From Microvirga sp. ACRRW (GTDB lineage: Bacteria > Pseudomonadota > Alphaproteobacteria > Rhizobiales > Beijerinckiaceae), in NCBI RefSeq assembly GCF_022346925.1, contig NZ_JAKRNJ010000002.1, forward strand, positions 558,001 through 622,000: a stretch of 64,000 nt of DNA. Direction: 5' to 3'. A program made the position numbers and the translations under genes. Every line of letters begins with the position of its first letter. Position 1 is the first letter of the stretch. The notes under the pieces are model-generated. The model had not been told where the DNA came from. It saw only the letters and a program-made list of their open reading frames with translations, and did not search any database. Below are positions 1 to 8,960 of this stretch, in pieces.

Positions 1-229
1 TGGTGACTTGACGAAGATCGTCGTCGTTGCCCACGCAGGCGAACACTATCTCCTGGCCTTGCGCTGCTTCGCGCGGCGTCTTGGCGGCATGGCCGCCATT
101 CTCGGACACCCATTTGTCGGCCTTCGCAGCCGTGCGGTTATAGACCGTCACCTCGTGGCCCTTCGCCGCGAGATGCCGCGCCATGGGATAGCCCATCACG
201 CCTAGACCCAGAAAAGCGACCTTCGCCAT
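1..229 (-). CDS. NAD(P)-dependent hydroxyacid dehydrogenase, N-terminal part (runs off window)
   Basis: The reverse strand gives 76 codons starting MAKVAFLGLGVMG and continuing past the window edge. Residues 8-13 are a GxGxxG dinucleotide-binding turn. Residues 31-33 are NRT, a pattern that in the 3-hydroxyisobutyrate / 6-phosphogluconate dehydrogenase family usually goes with NADP preference. The family oxidises beta-hydroxyacids or reduces semialdehydes in the cytoplasm. Only the Rossmann domain start is visible, so the substrate (3-hydroxyisobutyrate, tartronate semialdehyde, succinic semialdehyde) cannot be told. The start is the ATG at 229, the first in frame before the binding fold. Confidence 0.85.
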   Translation of the reverse strand, partial: MAKVAFLGLGVMGYPMARHLAAKGHEVTVYNRTAAKADKWVSENGGHAAKTPREAAQGQEIVFACVGNDDDLRQVT

Positions 230-306
230 CGTCTGCTCCCGAATTGTCCTGTCGGTTGTAGGAACAGAGAGGGCGGGGGTCAAACGAGTCTATTTGATAG
301 CGCGGT

Positions 307-1110
307 CTATTTTATATCGAAGGAAAAGTACTTGGCGCGGATCTGGTCGTAGGTGCCGTCCGCCTTCACCTGCGCGATGGCACGGTTGAAGCGCTCGCGC
401 AGAGCCTCGTCCTCCTTGCGAAGGCCGATGCCGTAGACCTCGCGGCGATAGGCCGGATCGGCGGGGGCGTCGCCCAGCACGTGGCAGCACTCCCCCTCGC
501 GGCTCTTCAGGAACTTGGAGAGCAGAAGCTCGTCTCCGAACACCGCATCGAGCCGCCCGACGAGCAGGTCGAGGCTGGCCTCGTCGGCCTTGGCGTAGAG
601 CGCGATTTCGGAATTGGGGTAGAAGGTCCTGAGATAGGTTTCGTGATCGCTGCGTTCGATGGTGCCGATCTTCTTGCCCGCGAGCGCTTGCGGCGTTACT
701 TCGCCGAGCTTTGTCTCCTTCGATCCGATGAAGACGGCGGGGATGCGATAATACGGATCGGAGAAAACGATCCTCTTCTGGCGGCGCTCGGTGATTTCAA
801 GCGAGGACATGATCGCATCGTATTCGCGATTAATCAGGCCTTTGATAATGCCGTCCCATTCATGCTGCACAAGCTCGCAGGATGTCTCCATCACTTCGCA
901 GAGGCGTTTCAGAAGATCGACCTCGAAGCCCTGCAGCTCATTGGTGGCCGGATCGATCTGATTGAAGGGCGGATAGGCGCCCTCGACCGCAACACGGATT
1001 ACAGGCTTCTGGACGGGTGGCGTCTCTTGCGCAAAGGCCACAGGCGCGGCAAGGCCTGCCAAGAGGCTTGGAAGTAATAAGAGGTTTCGCCCCAAAGCAA
1101 ACGCGTTCAC
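307..1110 (-). CDS. Periplasmic amino-acid-binding protein of an ABC importer
   Basis: The 267-residue protein has a signal peptide (about residues 1-27, ending AFAQ). It then has the bilobed solute-binding fold of family 3 (SBP_bac_3): IRVAVEGAYPPFNQID near the start, the middle block GFEVDLLKRLCEVM, and the lobe-crossing IMSSLEITERRQKRIVFSDPYY. Lysine/arginine/ornithine and other polar amino-acid receptors have this layout. Length is normal for the family. No permease or ATPase gene is adjacent, so it is an orphan receptor or its partners lie elsewhere. Ligand specificity cannot be read from the sequence. Confidence 0.87.
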   Translation of the reverse strand: MNAFALGRNLLLLPSLLAGLAAPVAFAQETPPVQKPVIRVAVEGAYPPFNQIDPATNELQGFEVDLLKRLCEVMETSCELVQHEWDGIIKGLINREYDAIMSSLEITERRQKRIVFSDPYYRIPAVFIGSKETKLGEVTPQALAGKKIGTIERSDHETYLRTFYPNSEIALYAKADEASLDLLVGRLDAVFGDELLLSKFLKSREGECCHVLGDAPADPAYRREVYGIGLRKEDEALRERFNRAIAQVKADGTYDQIRAKYFSFDIK

Positions 1111-1211
1111 AGTTCTTCCGCCTGTCTGTTGTGCTTTGATATCACGTGAAAAGCCTAAACAGTCAATTGACAGAAAGCCTCACGATTCTGGTGCTTCAAG
1201 TCCGGCGAGGC

Positions 1212-2249
1212 TTAACCTCCCGTCATGCTCATGTGGCGGCCGACGGCGGGTCGGGCGTGATCCCGGTCGATGATGAAGTCGTGCCCCTTGGGCTTACGAG
1301 CGATGGCGTCAGCAATGGCCTGCGTGAGCAGCGCATTGTCTTCCGAGGCGCGCAGAGGCGCGCGCAGATCGGCGGCGTCTTCTTGTCCTAAACACATGAA
1401 GAGCTGGCCCGTGCAGGTCAGGCGTACGCGGTTGCAGCTCTCGCAGAAATTGTGCGTCAGCGGCGTGATGAATCCGAGCCTGCCGCCCGTTTCCGCGACC
1501 TTCACGTAGCGCGCCGGACCGCCGGTGCGGTCGGGAAGATCGTGCAGCGTATAGCGCGTCTCAAGCCGCTCTCTTACCGTCGAGAGGGGGAGATATTGAT
1601 CGACGCGCAGCCCGTCGATCTCGCCTAACGGCATCACCTCGATCAGCGTCAGGTCCATGCCGCGCCCATGGGCCCAGTGCATGAGGCTCTCGATCTCGTG
1701 CTCGTTCACGCCTTTGAGCGCGACAGCGTTGATCTTGACCTTCAGGCCTGCCTTCTGCGCGGCGTCCAATCCTTGAAGCACCTTGGAGAGATTGCCCCAG
1801 CGGGTGATCTGATGGAATTTGTCCGGGTCGAGGGTGTCGATGGACACGTTCACCCGTTTTACGCCGCAGGCCGCCAGTTCTTCCGCGAAGCGCGCGAGCT
1901 GCGAACCGTTGGTGGTGACGGTGAGTTCGTCGAGCGCGCCGGACTCAAGATGACGCGAAAGGGAGCTGAACAGGCTCATGATGTCCCGCCGCACAAGCGG
2001 CTCACCGCCGGTAATGCGCAGCTTGCGCACGCCCTGGTCGATGAAAGCCGTGCAGACGCGGTCCAGCTCTTCGAGGCTCAAGAGATCGCGCTTGGGCAGG
2101 AAGGACATGTCCTCGGACATGCAATAGACGCAGCGGAAATCGCAGCGGTCGGTCACCGAGACGCGCAAGTAAGTGATGGCACGCCCGAAGGGGTCCAGCA
2201 GGGCGGAGCCGGAAGAGGGCGTCGGGAACTGGATCGATGATCCCTGCAT
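1212..2249 (-). CDS. moaA: GTP 3',8-cyclase (molybdenum cofactor synthesis)
   Basis: The 345-residue radical-SAM enzyme makes the first intermediate of molybdopterin from GTP. The SAM-binding iron-sulfur cluster cysteines are C36, C40 and C43 (CxxxCxxC). The second, substrate-side cluster is C269, C272 and C286 with the family spacing Cx2Cx13C. The GGEP motif follows at residues 81-84, and the protein ends in the Gly-Gly tail (MSMTGG) typical of MoaA. Length matches the family. No other moa gene is next to it. The start at 2249 leaves the usual 20-25 residue leader before the radical-SAM domain. Confidence 0.96.
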   Translation of the reverse strand: MQGSSIQFPTPSSGSALLDPFGRAITYLRVSVTDRCDFRCVYCMSEDMSFLPKRDLLSLEELDRVCTAFIDQGVRKLRITGGEPLVRRDIMSLFSSLSRHLESGALDELTVTTNGSQLARFAEELAACGVKRVNVSIDTLDPDKFHQITRWGNLSKVLQGLDAAQKAGLKVKINAVALKGVNEHEIESLMHWAHGRGMDLTLIEVMPLGEIDGLRVDQYLPLSTVRERLETRYTLHDLPDRTGGPARYVKVAETGGRLGFITPLTHNFCESCNRVRLTCTGQLFMCLGQEDAADLRAPLRASEDNALLTQAIADAIARKPKGHDFIIDRDHARPAVGRHMSMTGG

Positions 2250-2360
2250 CAGGGACTTGTCCTCGATGGTTGTGCGCGAAGGGTTGCTTTAAACCTTATA
2301 TGTAGAGAGTTTTCGTCAAAGCACAAAGCCGCAAAAGCCCAACCCCAAGAGGTCCGATCC

Positions 2361-2729
2361 ATGACAACAGAGCGCTGGCCCACGGAGCTTCGCCTCGCCA
2401 AGGACAGGCGCAGCCTGCGCGTTGCCTTCGACGACGGCACGGCCTTCGATCTGCCGGCTGAATACTTGCGTGTGACGAGCCCCTCGGCAGAGGTGCAGGG
2501 CCACAGCGCTGCCGAGCGCAAGACGGTGCCGGGCAAGAAGGACGTGGAGATCATCGGCGTCGAGCCGGTCGGCAATTACGCGGTCAAGCTCGTCTTCGAC
2601 GACATGCACGATACAGGCATCTACGGCTGGAACTATCTCCACGAACTCGGGGCCGGGTATGGGGAGAAGTGGCAGGCCTATCTCGACGAGCTTGCCGCCA
2701 AGGGCCTGTCGCGCGAGCGGCGGCGTTGA
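2361..2729 (+). CDS. DUF971 (GBBH-like N-terminal) domain protein
   Basis: This 122-residue protein matches the DUF971 pattern: WPTELRLAKDRRSLRV, the loop FDLPAEYLRV and, towards the C-terminus, YGWNYLHELG. The same fold occurs at the N-terminus of gamma-butyrobetaine hydroxylase and next to iron-sulfur carrier proteins of the Mrp/ApbC type. The isolated form is small and cytoplasmic and its job is not settled. It is divergent from moaA (112 bp between the starts), so the two may share a promoter region. A strong bidirectional terminator follows directly. Confidence 0.85.
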   Translation: MTTERWPTELRLAKDRRSLRVAFDDGTAFDLPAEYLRVTSPSAEVQGHSAAERKTVPGKKDVEIIGVEPVGNYAVKLVFDDMHDTGIYGWNYLHELGAGYGEKWQAYLDELAAKGLSRERRR

Positions 2730-2737
2730 GCCCAATG

Positions 2738-2765
2738 AAAAAGGCCGGCTGATGCCGGCCTTTTC
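2738..2765. terminator. Bidirectional Rho-independent terminator
   Basis: Perfect 11-bp inverted repeat AAAAGGCCGGC / GCCGGCCTTTT with loop TGAT. The A-run and T-run flank both sides. It serves the DUF971 gene (plus) and the L,D-transpeptidase gene (minus), which converge here. Confidence 0.9.
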
Positions 2766-2786
2766 TATCTTCATCTGCGCAAGCAC

Positions 2787-3374
2787 TCAGCGCTGAACGA
2801 TCACCCGCGCGCCGACCTTGGCGCGGTTGTAAAGGTCGATCACGTCCTCGTTCGTCATGCGGATGCAGCCGGAGGAGACGGCCTCGCCGATGGTCTCGGG
2901 CTCGTTCGAGCCGTGGATGCGGTAGATCGTGCTGCCGAGATACATGGCGCGGGCGCCGAGCGGGTTATCAAGTCCGCCCTTCATGTAGCGGGGCAGATCG
3001 GGACGGCGTTTGAGCATCTCTGCCGGGGGGCGCCAATCCGGCCATTCACGCTTCATGGTGATGGTGTTCGAACCGCCCCAGGTGAAGCCCGGGCGGCCCA
3101 CGCCGACGCCGTAGCGGAGAGCCTTGCCGTCGCCCATCACGTAATACAGGCGGCGCTCGCTGGTGGAGACCACGATGGTTCCAGGAGCATAGCGGCCGTT
3201 GAAGGAGACCACCTCACGCGGAACAGGCGATGCCTGCGCCCTGGAGGCCTCATCTTCAGCCCGGTAAAGCGGCTGGCGGGTGAGGGGATCGATTGCCGTG
3301 AATGCCGCAGCCGGGGTCGCGAAAGCGACGAAAGCGCAGGCAAGACCGGAGAGGGTTGCGCGCGTGCGTCCCAT
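2787..3374 (-). CDS. Periplasmic L,D-transpeptidase (YkuD family)
   Basis: The 195-residue form starting at 3374 opens with a signal peptide (MGRTRATLSG... to AAAF). An upstream in-frame extension to 3503 would bury that signal behind 43 residues, so I reject it. The YkuD domain contains H154 (IHGSNEP) and the catalytic C170 in SSGCIRM, the family's HxnSxGC[IV]R signature. Such enzymes make 3-3 cross-links in peptidoglycan or attach outer-membrane proteins to it, using a thioester on the cysteine. The gene is single, convergent with DUF971 and ends at a shared terminator. Confidence 0.92.
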   Translation of the reverse strand: MGRTRATLSGLACAFVAFATPAAAFTAIDPLTRQPLYRAEDEASRAQASPVPREVVSFNGRYAPGTIVVSTSERRLYYVMGDGKALRYGVGVGRPGFTWGGSNTITMKREWPDWRPPAEMLKRRPDLPRYMKGGLDNPLGARAMYLGSTIYRIHGSNEPETIGEAVSSGCIRMTNEDVIDLYNRAKVGARVIVQR

Positions 3375-3580
3375 AATTGCCTCGAAGTAAACAAGTTTGA
3401 TGGTGGGTCGATAATGGCTCAACGCGAATGGTCGCGCTTCGGATCCAACGTTTATCAGGGATTTGCTATAAAATCCTAGATGGAAGCGCCTTCTTTTCGC
3501 CACGTCGTAACCGAGCGGTTAAGGACGCGCTGCCATAATCAATTCATGAAAATTCTTGGCGAAGTTCTCGACTTCGTGGC

Positions 3581-3609
3581 TTGACGCCGGGCCTTCTACG
3601 CCTTTAGAA
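3581..3609 (+). promoter_or_regulatory. Possible promoter of tRNA-Val
   Basis: TTGACG (3581-3586) and TTAGAA (3604-3609) are 17 bp apart, about 11 bp before the mature tRNA end. A 6-bp hairpin CCTTCT/AGAAGG (3592-3611) overlaps the -10 side. Only the -35 box is a good match, so this is tentative. Confidence 0.4.
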
Positions 3610-3620
3610 GGCGCTGGTCA

Positions 3621-3695
3621 GGGCGCGTAGCTCAGCGGGAGAGCATTCGCTTCACACGCGAAGGGTCACAGGTTCAATCCCTGTCGCGCCCACCA
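3621..3695 (+). tRNA. tRNA-Val (anticodon CAC)
   Basis: The cloverleaf is complete. The acceptor stem is GGGCGCG / CGCGCCC and the D arm carries TAGCTCAGCGGGAGAGC. The anticodon stem is TTCGC/GCGAA with loop TTCACAC, giving anticodon CAC. The T loop is GGTTCAATCC, followed by discriminator A and an encoded CCA. Confidence 0.97.
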
Positions 3696-3763
3696 TTCCT
3701 TCCTGACAGTCCAGCTTCACACGATTGTGTTCGCGAGAGCGAGCGCAAGGTGTCTTTGCGTGC

Positions 3764-4465
3764 TCAAGCCGCCATAGGCTTCAGGAGTGTCTCGACAGCT
3801 CCGAAGAGCTTGTCGAAATGGTCGATCACGATATCCGGGTTGAGGCTCTGCACCGGCACATCCGTGTAGCCGAAGGGAACGGCGATGGACGGGATGCCGG
3901 CATTCTGGGCCGTCACGATATCGGTGCGTGAATCCCCCACCATCACCGCCTTGGACGGATCGCCGCCCGCCCGTGCGATGGTCAGGATCAGGTGCCGAGG
4001 GTCCGGCTTGAAATAGGCGAAGGTGTCGCGCCCGCAATTGGCCGCGAAGCGATGGCTGATCCCGAGGGCGTCAAGCAGCCTGACCGAGTGCTCCTCGATC
4101 TTGTTGGTGCAGACCGCGAGAATGAACCCCGCATCCTCGAGCCGGTCCAGCGCCTCGATCACGCCGGGGAAAAGCTCTGTCCTGATGCAGATGTTCTCGC
4201 TGTAATGGGCCATGAACTGCGTGAAGAGCTTGTCGAGATGGGCGGGAGCCAGCTCCTTCCTCGCCGCCTCGAAGCCGCGCTCGATGAGCGCGCGGGCACC
4301 CGCGCCGATCATGTCGCGGGCGTCTTCGACAGGCAGGGGCGCGAGGCCTTCCTGTTCCAGGATGACGTTGAGCGTTCCCACGAGATCGCCGGCCGTGTCG
4401 GCCAGGGTACCGTCGAGATCGAAGACGGCGATAGGCGGGGCGATTTGCGGGGTATGAATGACCAT
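3764..4465 (-). CDS. gph: Phosphoglycolate phosphatase (HAD family)
   Basis: The 233-residue enzyme starts with the HAD nucleophile motif FDLDGTLADT, D16 being the phosphoaspartate residue and D18 the acid/base. It has the helical cap domain typical of Gph/CbbZ, motif II AVCTNK, and motif IV in KAVMVGDSRTDIVTAQNAGIPSIAV. It hydrolyses 2-phosphoglycolate formed by DNA repair or by Rubisco oxygenation. The related PpaX and sugar phosphatases share this layout, so the substrate is family-level inference. It is a single gene, read towards tRNA-Val. Confidence 0.9.
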   Translation of the reverse strand: MVIHTPQIAPPIAVFDLDGTLADTAGDLVGTLNVILEQEGLAPLPVEDARDMIGAGARALIERGFEAARKELAPAHLDKLFTQFMAHYSENICIRTELFPGVIEALDRLEDAGFILAVCTNKIEEHSVRLLDALGISHRFAANCGRDTFAYFKPDPRHLILTIARAGGDPSKAVMVGDSRTDIVTAQNAGIPSIAVPFGYTDVPVQSLNPDIVIDHFDKLFGAVETLLKPMAA

Positions 4466-4564
4466 GAAGCTCGGGTACCTGCTCTGCTCAAATCAAGGGA
4501 ATCAATCGGAGGGGATGATATGGTGCTCCCGGTTGATTCGTTCTTAACCGTAATGGAGTGATGA

Positions 4565-5020
4565 ATGCGGCTTTTTGGTTACGCTGCGTTTGTGTCGACG
4601 GCCTTGGGGCTGGCTGGCATTTCTGGCTCGGCCCTGGCGGCTTCGTACGATTTCGTGCCCGCGCCGCAAACCGACCTGAACCGTATTTATAGGATCGATC
4701 GCGTCACCGGCGAGGTCAGCTCCTGCCAATATGGGCTGCAGGAAGGCACTGTCGGCGTCACCCTGTGCTACAGCCCCGGCGAAGGGGCAGGGGCCCAGCA
4801 GCCTGGGGAATACGGGCTCGTCGCTTCCCGTCACGAGCGCGAAGGCGGCGTTTTCCGGGTCAATTTCCGCACCGGCGACATGAGCATCTGCTATGTTTTC
4901 GACCAGCAGGTGGTGTGCACGCCGCAGGCGAGGCCCTCTTCCGCGGCGTCCACAATTGTCCCTGAAGCTGCGACACCAGGCGCCGGTTCAGGCACGGGAG
5001 CTTCGCCCCAGCGTCCTTAA
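4565..5020 (+). CDS. Small secreted protein of unknown function
   Basis: A signal peptide covers about residues 1-26 (MRLFGYAAFVSTALG... to ALAAS). The mature part has a repeated motif: 'IYRIDRVTGEVSSCQYGL' in the first half and 'VFRVNFRTGDMSICYVF' in the second. Two similar beta units thus each carry a cysteine-containing strand. The tail is low-complexity Ala/Ser/Gly/Thr. I do not recognise a named family. Divergent from gph (99 bp). Confidence 0.75.
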   Translation: MRLFGYAAFVSTALGLAGISGSALAASYDFVPAPQTDLNRIYRIDRVTGEVSSCQYGLQEGTVGVTLCYSPGEGAGAQQPGEYGLVASRHEREGGVFRVNFRTGDMSICYVFDQQVVCTPQARPSSAASTIVPEAATPGAGSGTGASPQRP

Positions 5021-5157
5021 AGCCTTGCCCAAAAGCCTTGCCCAGGAGCAGAAAGCCCTGGGCCGTTATGAAACCATCTTTCTTTTCAACATCCCCACAT
5101 GCTAGAGGCGGGCTGCGGCCTGCCTTTGAGGCGGGGCGACAATTTTAGAGGTCCTCA

Positions 5158-5853
5158 GTGAGCGACAATCTCAAGCGTGCAGCGGCCGAAAGGGCAGCCG
5201 AACTCGTTACCGACGGCATGAGGCTCGGCCTCGGCACCGGTTCGACGGCGGCGCATTTCGTGGCCGTCATCGGCGAGCGCGTGCGCGGCGGCCTGAAGGT
5301 CGTCGGCGTGCCGACCTCCGAGGCGACGCGCGAGCAGGCGCTGCGCGAGGGCATTCCGCTCGCCACCCTGGACGAGATGCCGGAGCTGGACCTGACGGTC
5401 GACGGCGCCGACGAGCTCGATAACGACCTGCGCCTTGTAAAGGGCGGCGGCGGCGCATTGCTGCGCGAGAAGATCGTGGCCTCGGCCAGCGCCCGCATGG
5501 TCGTGATCGCCGACGGGTCCAAGCGCGTCGCGAAGCTCGGCAAATTTCCTCTGCCCATCGAGGTCGTTCCTTTCGGCCTCACGGCCACAGAGCGGGCCAT
5601 CGTCAAACTGCTGGACAGCCTCGGCATGAAGGGCGAGCTGCGCCTGCGCCATGCCGCCGATGGGGCGCCTTACGTCACCGATGGCGGTCACTTCATTCTC
5701 GATGCCCATCTCGGGCGCATCGACAAACCCAACGTTCTCGCCTCGACGCTCAACAGCATTCCCGGCGTCGTCGAGCACGGCCTCTTTATCGGCCTCGCTT
5801 CCGGTGCGATCCTCGCGACCGGGGAGGGGCTTGTCGAACTCGGTCAGCTCTGA
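5158..5853 (+). CDS. rpiA: Ribose-5-phosphate isomerase A
   Basis: The 231-residue enzyme interconverts ribose-5-phosphate and ribulose-5-phosphate in the pentose phosphate pathway. Visible motifs are [11 protein letters not shown] (phosphate loop), the VDGADE block with catalytic acids and [11 protein letters not shown]. The start is a GTG at 5158, with GAGG about 8 bp before it. No earlier start would keep the normal N-terminus. It is followed 31 bp downstream by the DUF2059 gene, a pairing common in this bacterial group, probably as one operon. Confidence 0.96.
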   Translation: MSDNLKRAAAERAAELVTDGMRLGLGTGSTAAHFVAVIGERVRGGLKVVGVPTSEATREQALREGIPLATLDEMPELDLTVDGADELDNDLRLVKGGGGALLREKIVASASARMVVIADGSKRVAKLGKFPLPIEVVPFGLTATERAIVKLLDSLGMKGELRLRHAADGAPYVTDGGHFILDAHLGRIDKPNVLASTLNSIPGVVEHGLFIGLASGAILATGEGLVELGQL

Positions 5854-5884
5854 CCATCAGCCTTTCACGATTGGAGTCCCTTCT

Positions 5885-6385
5885 ATGATCCGTTCCGCTT
5901 CACGCCTGGCTGCGACTTCGGTCGCGCTGTTCATGCTGGCGAGCCCCGTTTTCGCTCAGGCCCAGCCGAGCGCCGGTCATCTGGCCGCCGCACGCGAGGT
6001 TGCCATCAGCTCCGGCATGACGGGCGCCTTCGACGCGCTCACCGGCCCGCTTCTGGGCCGCCTGCAGCGCATGAGCGTCACGAGCCCCGAGATCCAGAAG
6101 GACCTGGATGCCGTCGTGAACGGGCTCCGCCCCGAGGTCGAGCAGAAGAAGCAGGAGCTGATCGACGCGACTGCGCGGGTCTTCGCCGCCAGCATGACCG
6201 AGGCGGAGCTGAAGGAGGTCGCGGCCTTCTACAAGTCGGCTGTCGGCCAGAAATACGTGCAGATCCAGCCGGGTGTGCTCGATAACGTCGTGCGCGAGAT
6301 GGATATCTGGTCGCAGCGGACCTCGGAGTTCATCATGGACCGCGCCCGCGAAGAGATGACCAAGCGCGGCCACTCGCTGAACTGA
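5885..6385 (+). CDS. DUF2059 secreted protein
   Basis: The 166-residue protein starts at the ATG at 5885, which begins the signal peptide MIRSASRLAATSVALFML, cleaved near VFAQA. An open frame upstream to 5651 lies inside rpiA and is not used. The mature part is helical and matches DUF2059: 'ARVFAASMTEAELKEVAAFYKSAVGQKYV', a motif of one helical hairpin seen in periplasmic proteins of unknown role. It forms an apparent operon with rpiA and ends at a clear terminator. Confidence 0.88.
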   Translation: MIRSASRLAATSVALFMLASPVFAQAQPSAGHLAAAREVAISSGMTGAFDALTGPLLGRLQRMSVTSPEIQKDLDAVVNGLRPEVEQKKQELIDATARVFAASMTEAELKEVAAFYKSAVGQKYVQIQPGVLDNVVREMDIWSQRTSEFIMDRAREEMTKRGHSLN

Positions 6386-6410
6386 TCGGCCCAAAATCAT
6401 CGCAAGGACA

Positions 6411-6433
6411 AAGCCCGGTTCGCCGGGCTTTTT
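6411..6433 (+). terminator. Rho-independent terminator after DUF2059 gene
   Basis: AAGCCCGG / CCGGGCTT stem with a short TTCG loop, followed by a T-run (CTTTTTC). Confidence 0.85.
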
Positions 6434-6527
6434 CTTTGGGAGTATCGCCCTTGTCGAAGCTTGGCGTGGCCTTAGCCTTTTTCTTGTCCGTGACACCCTT
6501 GCCGCAATGATCTTCAAGGAGGATTCA

Positions 6528-6851
6528 ATGAGCGAAGATTGGGCTGTCGACGTCAAGAAATATGCCCCGAGCGCAGACGACAAAGCCATCGCCGGCATCG
6601 TGCGATATTTAGGGATCGCCCTTCAGAAGAGGGACTCGGCGCTGGTGTCCTTCTCCGATCGGGAAGAGCTGATCAGGGTGCGTGACGGCTTCCTGAAGAA
6701 GAAGCTCGGCCTGACGGCCTCCGATGCCGAATTGGACAAGGCGATTGCCGCGGTCGGTGAGAAACTGAAAAGCGACCGGAGCAAGAACCGGGTCACCGTT
6801 TACTACCTGCTCGCCGATCAGTTCGGAAAGCTGTCCGCCTTCTCGTCGTGA
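6528..6851 (+). CDS. DUF2853 family protein
   Basis: The 107-residue start at 6528 (MSEDWAVDVKKYAP) has a near-perfect ribosome site AAGGAGG at 6516-6522. An ATG at 6507 lies before that site and is rejected. The sequence fits DUF2853: small, soluble, helical proteins with a motif like IAGIVRYLGIALQKRDSALVSFSD and a C-terminal KNRVTVYYLLADQF. Function is unknown. It is a single gene followed by a bidirectional terminator. Confidence 0.87.
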   Translation: MSEDWAVDVKKYAPSADDKAIAGIVRYLGIALQKRDSALVSFSDREELIRVRDGFLKKKLGLTASDAELDKAIAAVGEKLKSDRSKNRVTVYYLLADQFGKLSAFSS

Positions 6852-6872
6852 GAGGCCAGAACCCGAGAAACA

Positions 6873-6902
6873 AAAAAGGCCCGGTTTCCCGGGCCTCTTT
6901 CT
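6873..6902. terminator. Bidirectional terminator between DUF2853 gene and tctA
   Basis: AGGCCCGG / CCGGGCCT hairpin flanked by an A-run on the left and CTTTCTT on the right. It lies between two converging genes. Confidence 0.85.
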
Positions 6903-6911
6903 TGTGGTTGC

Positions 6912-8411
6912 TTAGTCCTCGACCGCCTTGAAGCGGCCCAAGCCCTTCATCACGAAGGGGAGAATGAGGGCGATGAGCGCGATGGCGAGCAGGGTCGCCG
7001 AAATCGGGCTCTCGAGGAGCACCATCGGATCGCCGAGGCTGATCGCCAGGGCGCGCCGCAGCTGGCTTTCCGCGACAGGCCCCAGGATGAGGCCGACGAC
7101 CACCGGTGCGATGGGGAAGTCGAAGCGCCGCATCAGGAAGCCGAGCACGCCGAACGCCGTCAGCATAACAAGCTCCACCGGCGAGGGATTGGCCGCGATG
7201 GTGCCGATGGTGGCAAAGACCAGGATGCCCGCATAAAGCCAGGGCTGCGGGATCGCGAGCAGGCGCACCCACAGGCCGACGAGGGGCAGGTTCAGCACCA
7301 GCAGCATGCCGTTGGCGATGAAGAGGCTGGCGATCAGGCCCCAGACGAGATCGGGCCGCTCGGCGAACAGCAGCGGGCCGGGATTGAGGCCGTATTGCTG
7401 GAATCCGGCGAGCATCATCGCCGCCGTGGCGGAGGTGGGCAGGCCCAGCGTCAGGAGGGGCACGAGGGTACCTGCCGCCGAGGCATTGTTGGCGGCCTCG
7501 GGGCCTGCCACGCCTTCGATGGCGCCATGGCCGAACTCTTCCGGATGCTTGGTCAGGCGCTTTTCCGTCGAGTAGGACAGGAAAGTCGGGATCTCCGCGC
7601 CGCCCGCCGGAAGGGCGCCGATGGGGAAGCCGTAGAGAGTACCACGCAGCCAGGGTTTCCAGGAACGCTTCCAATCTTGCTTCGTCATCCAGAGGGAGCC
7701 GCGAACGGGTTCGAGCTTCTCCTCCTCGATGCGGCGGCGGGAGGCGACATAGAGGGCCTCGCCGACGGCGAAGAGGCCGACGGCCAGCGTCGTGACTTCG
7801 ACATTGTCGTAAAGCTCGGGGATGCCGAAGCTCAGGCGGGATTGGCCTGAGAGGATGTCGATGCCCACGAGTCCGAGCGTGAGGCCGATGAACAGGCTCG
7901 TGAGGCCCCGGATCGGCGAGTCGCCGAAGGTGGCGGACACCGTGATGAAGGCCACGCACATGAGGGCGAAATAGTCCTCAGGGCCGAAGCTGACCGCGAT
8001 GTCCACGAGGTAAGGGGCCAGGAAGGTCAGGCCGAGCGTGGCGATGGTGCCGGCCACGAAGGAGCCGATGGCGGCGGTGGCGAGCGCGGGGCCACCGCGT
8101 CCGGCCTTGGCCATCTTGTTGCCTTCGAGGGCTGTGGCCATCGAGGCGCTTTCGCCCGGCGTGTTGATGAGGATCGCGGTGGTCGAGCCGCCATACATGC
8201 CGCCGTAATAGATGCCGGCGAACATGATGATGGAGCCCGCAGGATCGAGCTTGAAGGTGATCGGCAGGAGCAGCGCCACGGTCAGCGCCGGGCCGATGCC
8301 GGGCAGCACGCCGACGGCGGTGCCGAGGAGAACGCCGATGAGCGCGAACAGCAGGTTCATCGGCTGGATCGCGACGGACAGGCCGTTGGCGAGCGAGAGG
8401 AAGGCTTCCAT
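6912..8411 (-). CDS. tctA: Tripartite tricarboxylate transporter, large permease
   Basis: The 499-residue polytopic membrane protein has the TctA signature near the N-terminus ([20 protein letters not shown]) and a second related glycine-rich block ([20 protein letters not shown]). About a dozen hydrophobic segments are visible. With TctB and the periplasmic TctC it would take up citrate or a related carboxylate driven by an ion gradient. It starts 8 bp after tctB and is last in the operon. The solute is not predictable. Confidence 0.93.
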   Translation of the reverse strand: MEAFLSLANGLSVAIQPMNLLFALIGVLLGTAVGVLPGIGPALTVALLLPITFKLDPAGSIIMFAGIYYGGMYGGSTTAILINTPGESASMATALEGNKMAKAGRGGPALATAAIGSFVAGTIATLGLTFLAPYLVDIAVSFGPEDYFALMCVAFITVSATFGDSPIRGLTSLFIGLTLGLVGIDILSGQSRLSFGIPELYDNVEVTTLAVGLFAVGEALYVASRRRIEEEKLEPVRGSLWMTKQDWKRSWKPWLRGTLYGFPIGALPAGGAEIPTFLSYSTEKRLTKHPEEFGHGAIEGVAGPEAANNASAAGTLVPLLTLGLPTSATAAMMLAGFQQYGLNPGPLLFAERPDLVWGLIASLFIANGMLLVLNLPLVGLWVRLLAIPQPWLYAGILVFATIGTIAANPSPVELVMLTAFGVLGFLMRRFDFPIAPVVVGLILGPVAESQLRRALAISLGDPMVLLESPISATLLAIALIALILPFVMKGLGRFKAVED

Positions 8412-8419
8412 GTCAGGCC

Positions 8420-8893
8420 TCAGAGAAGATTTTCAAGCGGCCCTGCGGGCAGGGACAGGGTCAGGAGCTTCCCGAGAAGCAGATAGACGAACACGGCGAG
8501 GCCCGCTCCGATGAGCAGGTCCACGAGGAAGGCGCGGCGCCCGAAGGCCGTGGAGGTGGCCGCGAAGAGGATAGCCGTGCCAATCATGAAGCCCCAGCCG
8601 AGGGCGATAAGAATGATGAGGATCGCAAGGCCGCCGAGGATCAGGATGATCGGCTTCCAGTCCAGGCTATCGCGCGCGGGCAGGTCGCCCCTGAAGGCCG
8701 AGATGCCGTTGCCGATGGCAAGCAGGACGAGACCGATGGACACGACGATCGGCATGACCTTCGGGCCGAGATCGTAAGGGGAAAGAATCTGGAGCTTGGT
8801 CATGTCCGACCAGACGAGGCCGGCCAGAGCGAGAAGAAGAAGAGCGATGACGAGGCCTGCCGCGTCGATGCGCCTATGCGGGGTAGTGGTCAT
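8420..8893 (-). CDS. tctB: Tripartite tricarboxylate transporter, small permease
   Basis: The 157-residue protein has four hydrophobic segments (around residues 11-28, 43-64, 81-115 and 125-148), as in the TctB family (PF07331). It is poorly conserved in the family, so identity rests on size, topology and its place between tctC and tctA. The gene follows the tctC terminator-like hairpin by about 17 bp. Confidence 0.88.
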   Translation of the reverse strand: MTTTPHRRIDAAGLVIALLLLALAGLVWSDMTKLQILSPYDLGPKVMPIVVSIGLVLLAIGNGISAFRGDLPARDSLDWKPIILILGGLAILIILIALGWGFMIGTAILFAATSTAFGRRAFLVDLLIGAGLAVFVYLLLGKLLTLSLPAGPLENLL

Positions 8894-8902
8894 GGAATGT
8901 CC

Positions 8903-8940
8903 TAAAAAAGAAGCGCCGCGCTCCCTGAACGCGGCGCTTC
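8903..8940 (-). terminator. Hairpin with T-run between tctC and tctB
   Basis: Read on the minus strand it is GAAGCGCCGCG / CGCGGCGCTTC with a short loop, then TTTTTT. It is a full Rho-independent terminator placed inside the operon. It probably ends most transcripts after tctC and so lowers tctBA expression. Confidence 0.85.
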
Positions 8941-8960
8941 CAAAGCAATTATAGCGAAAA

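Noticed and set aside
3501..3535. tRNA-like piece (CCGAGCGGTTAAGG) resembling the D arm of a Leu/Ser tRNA
   Set aside because: Neither acceptor stem nor T arm follows, so it is at most a short remnant or chance.
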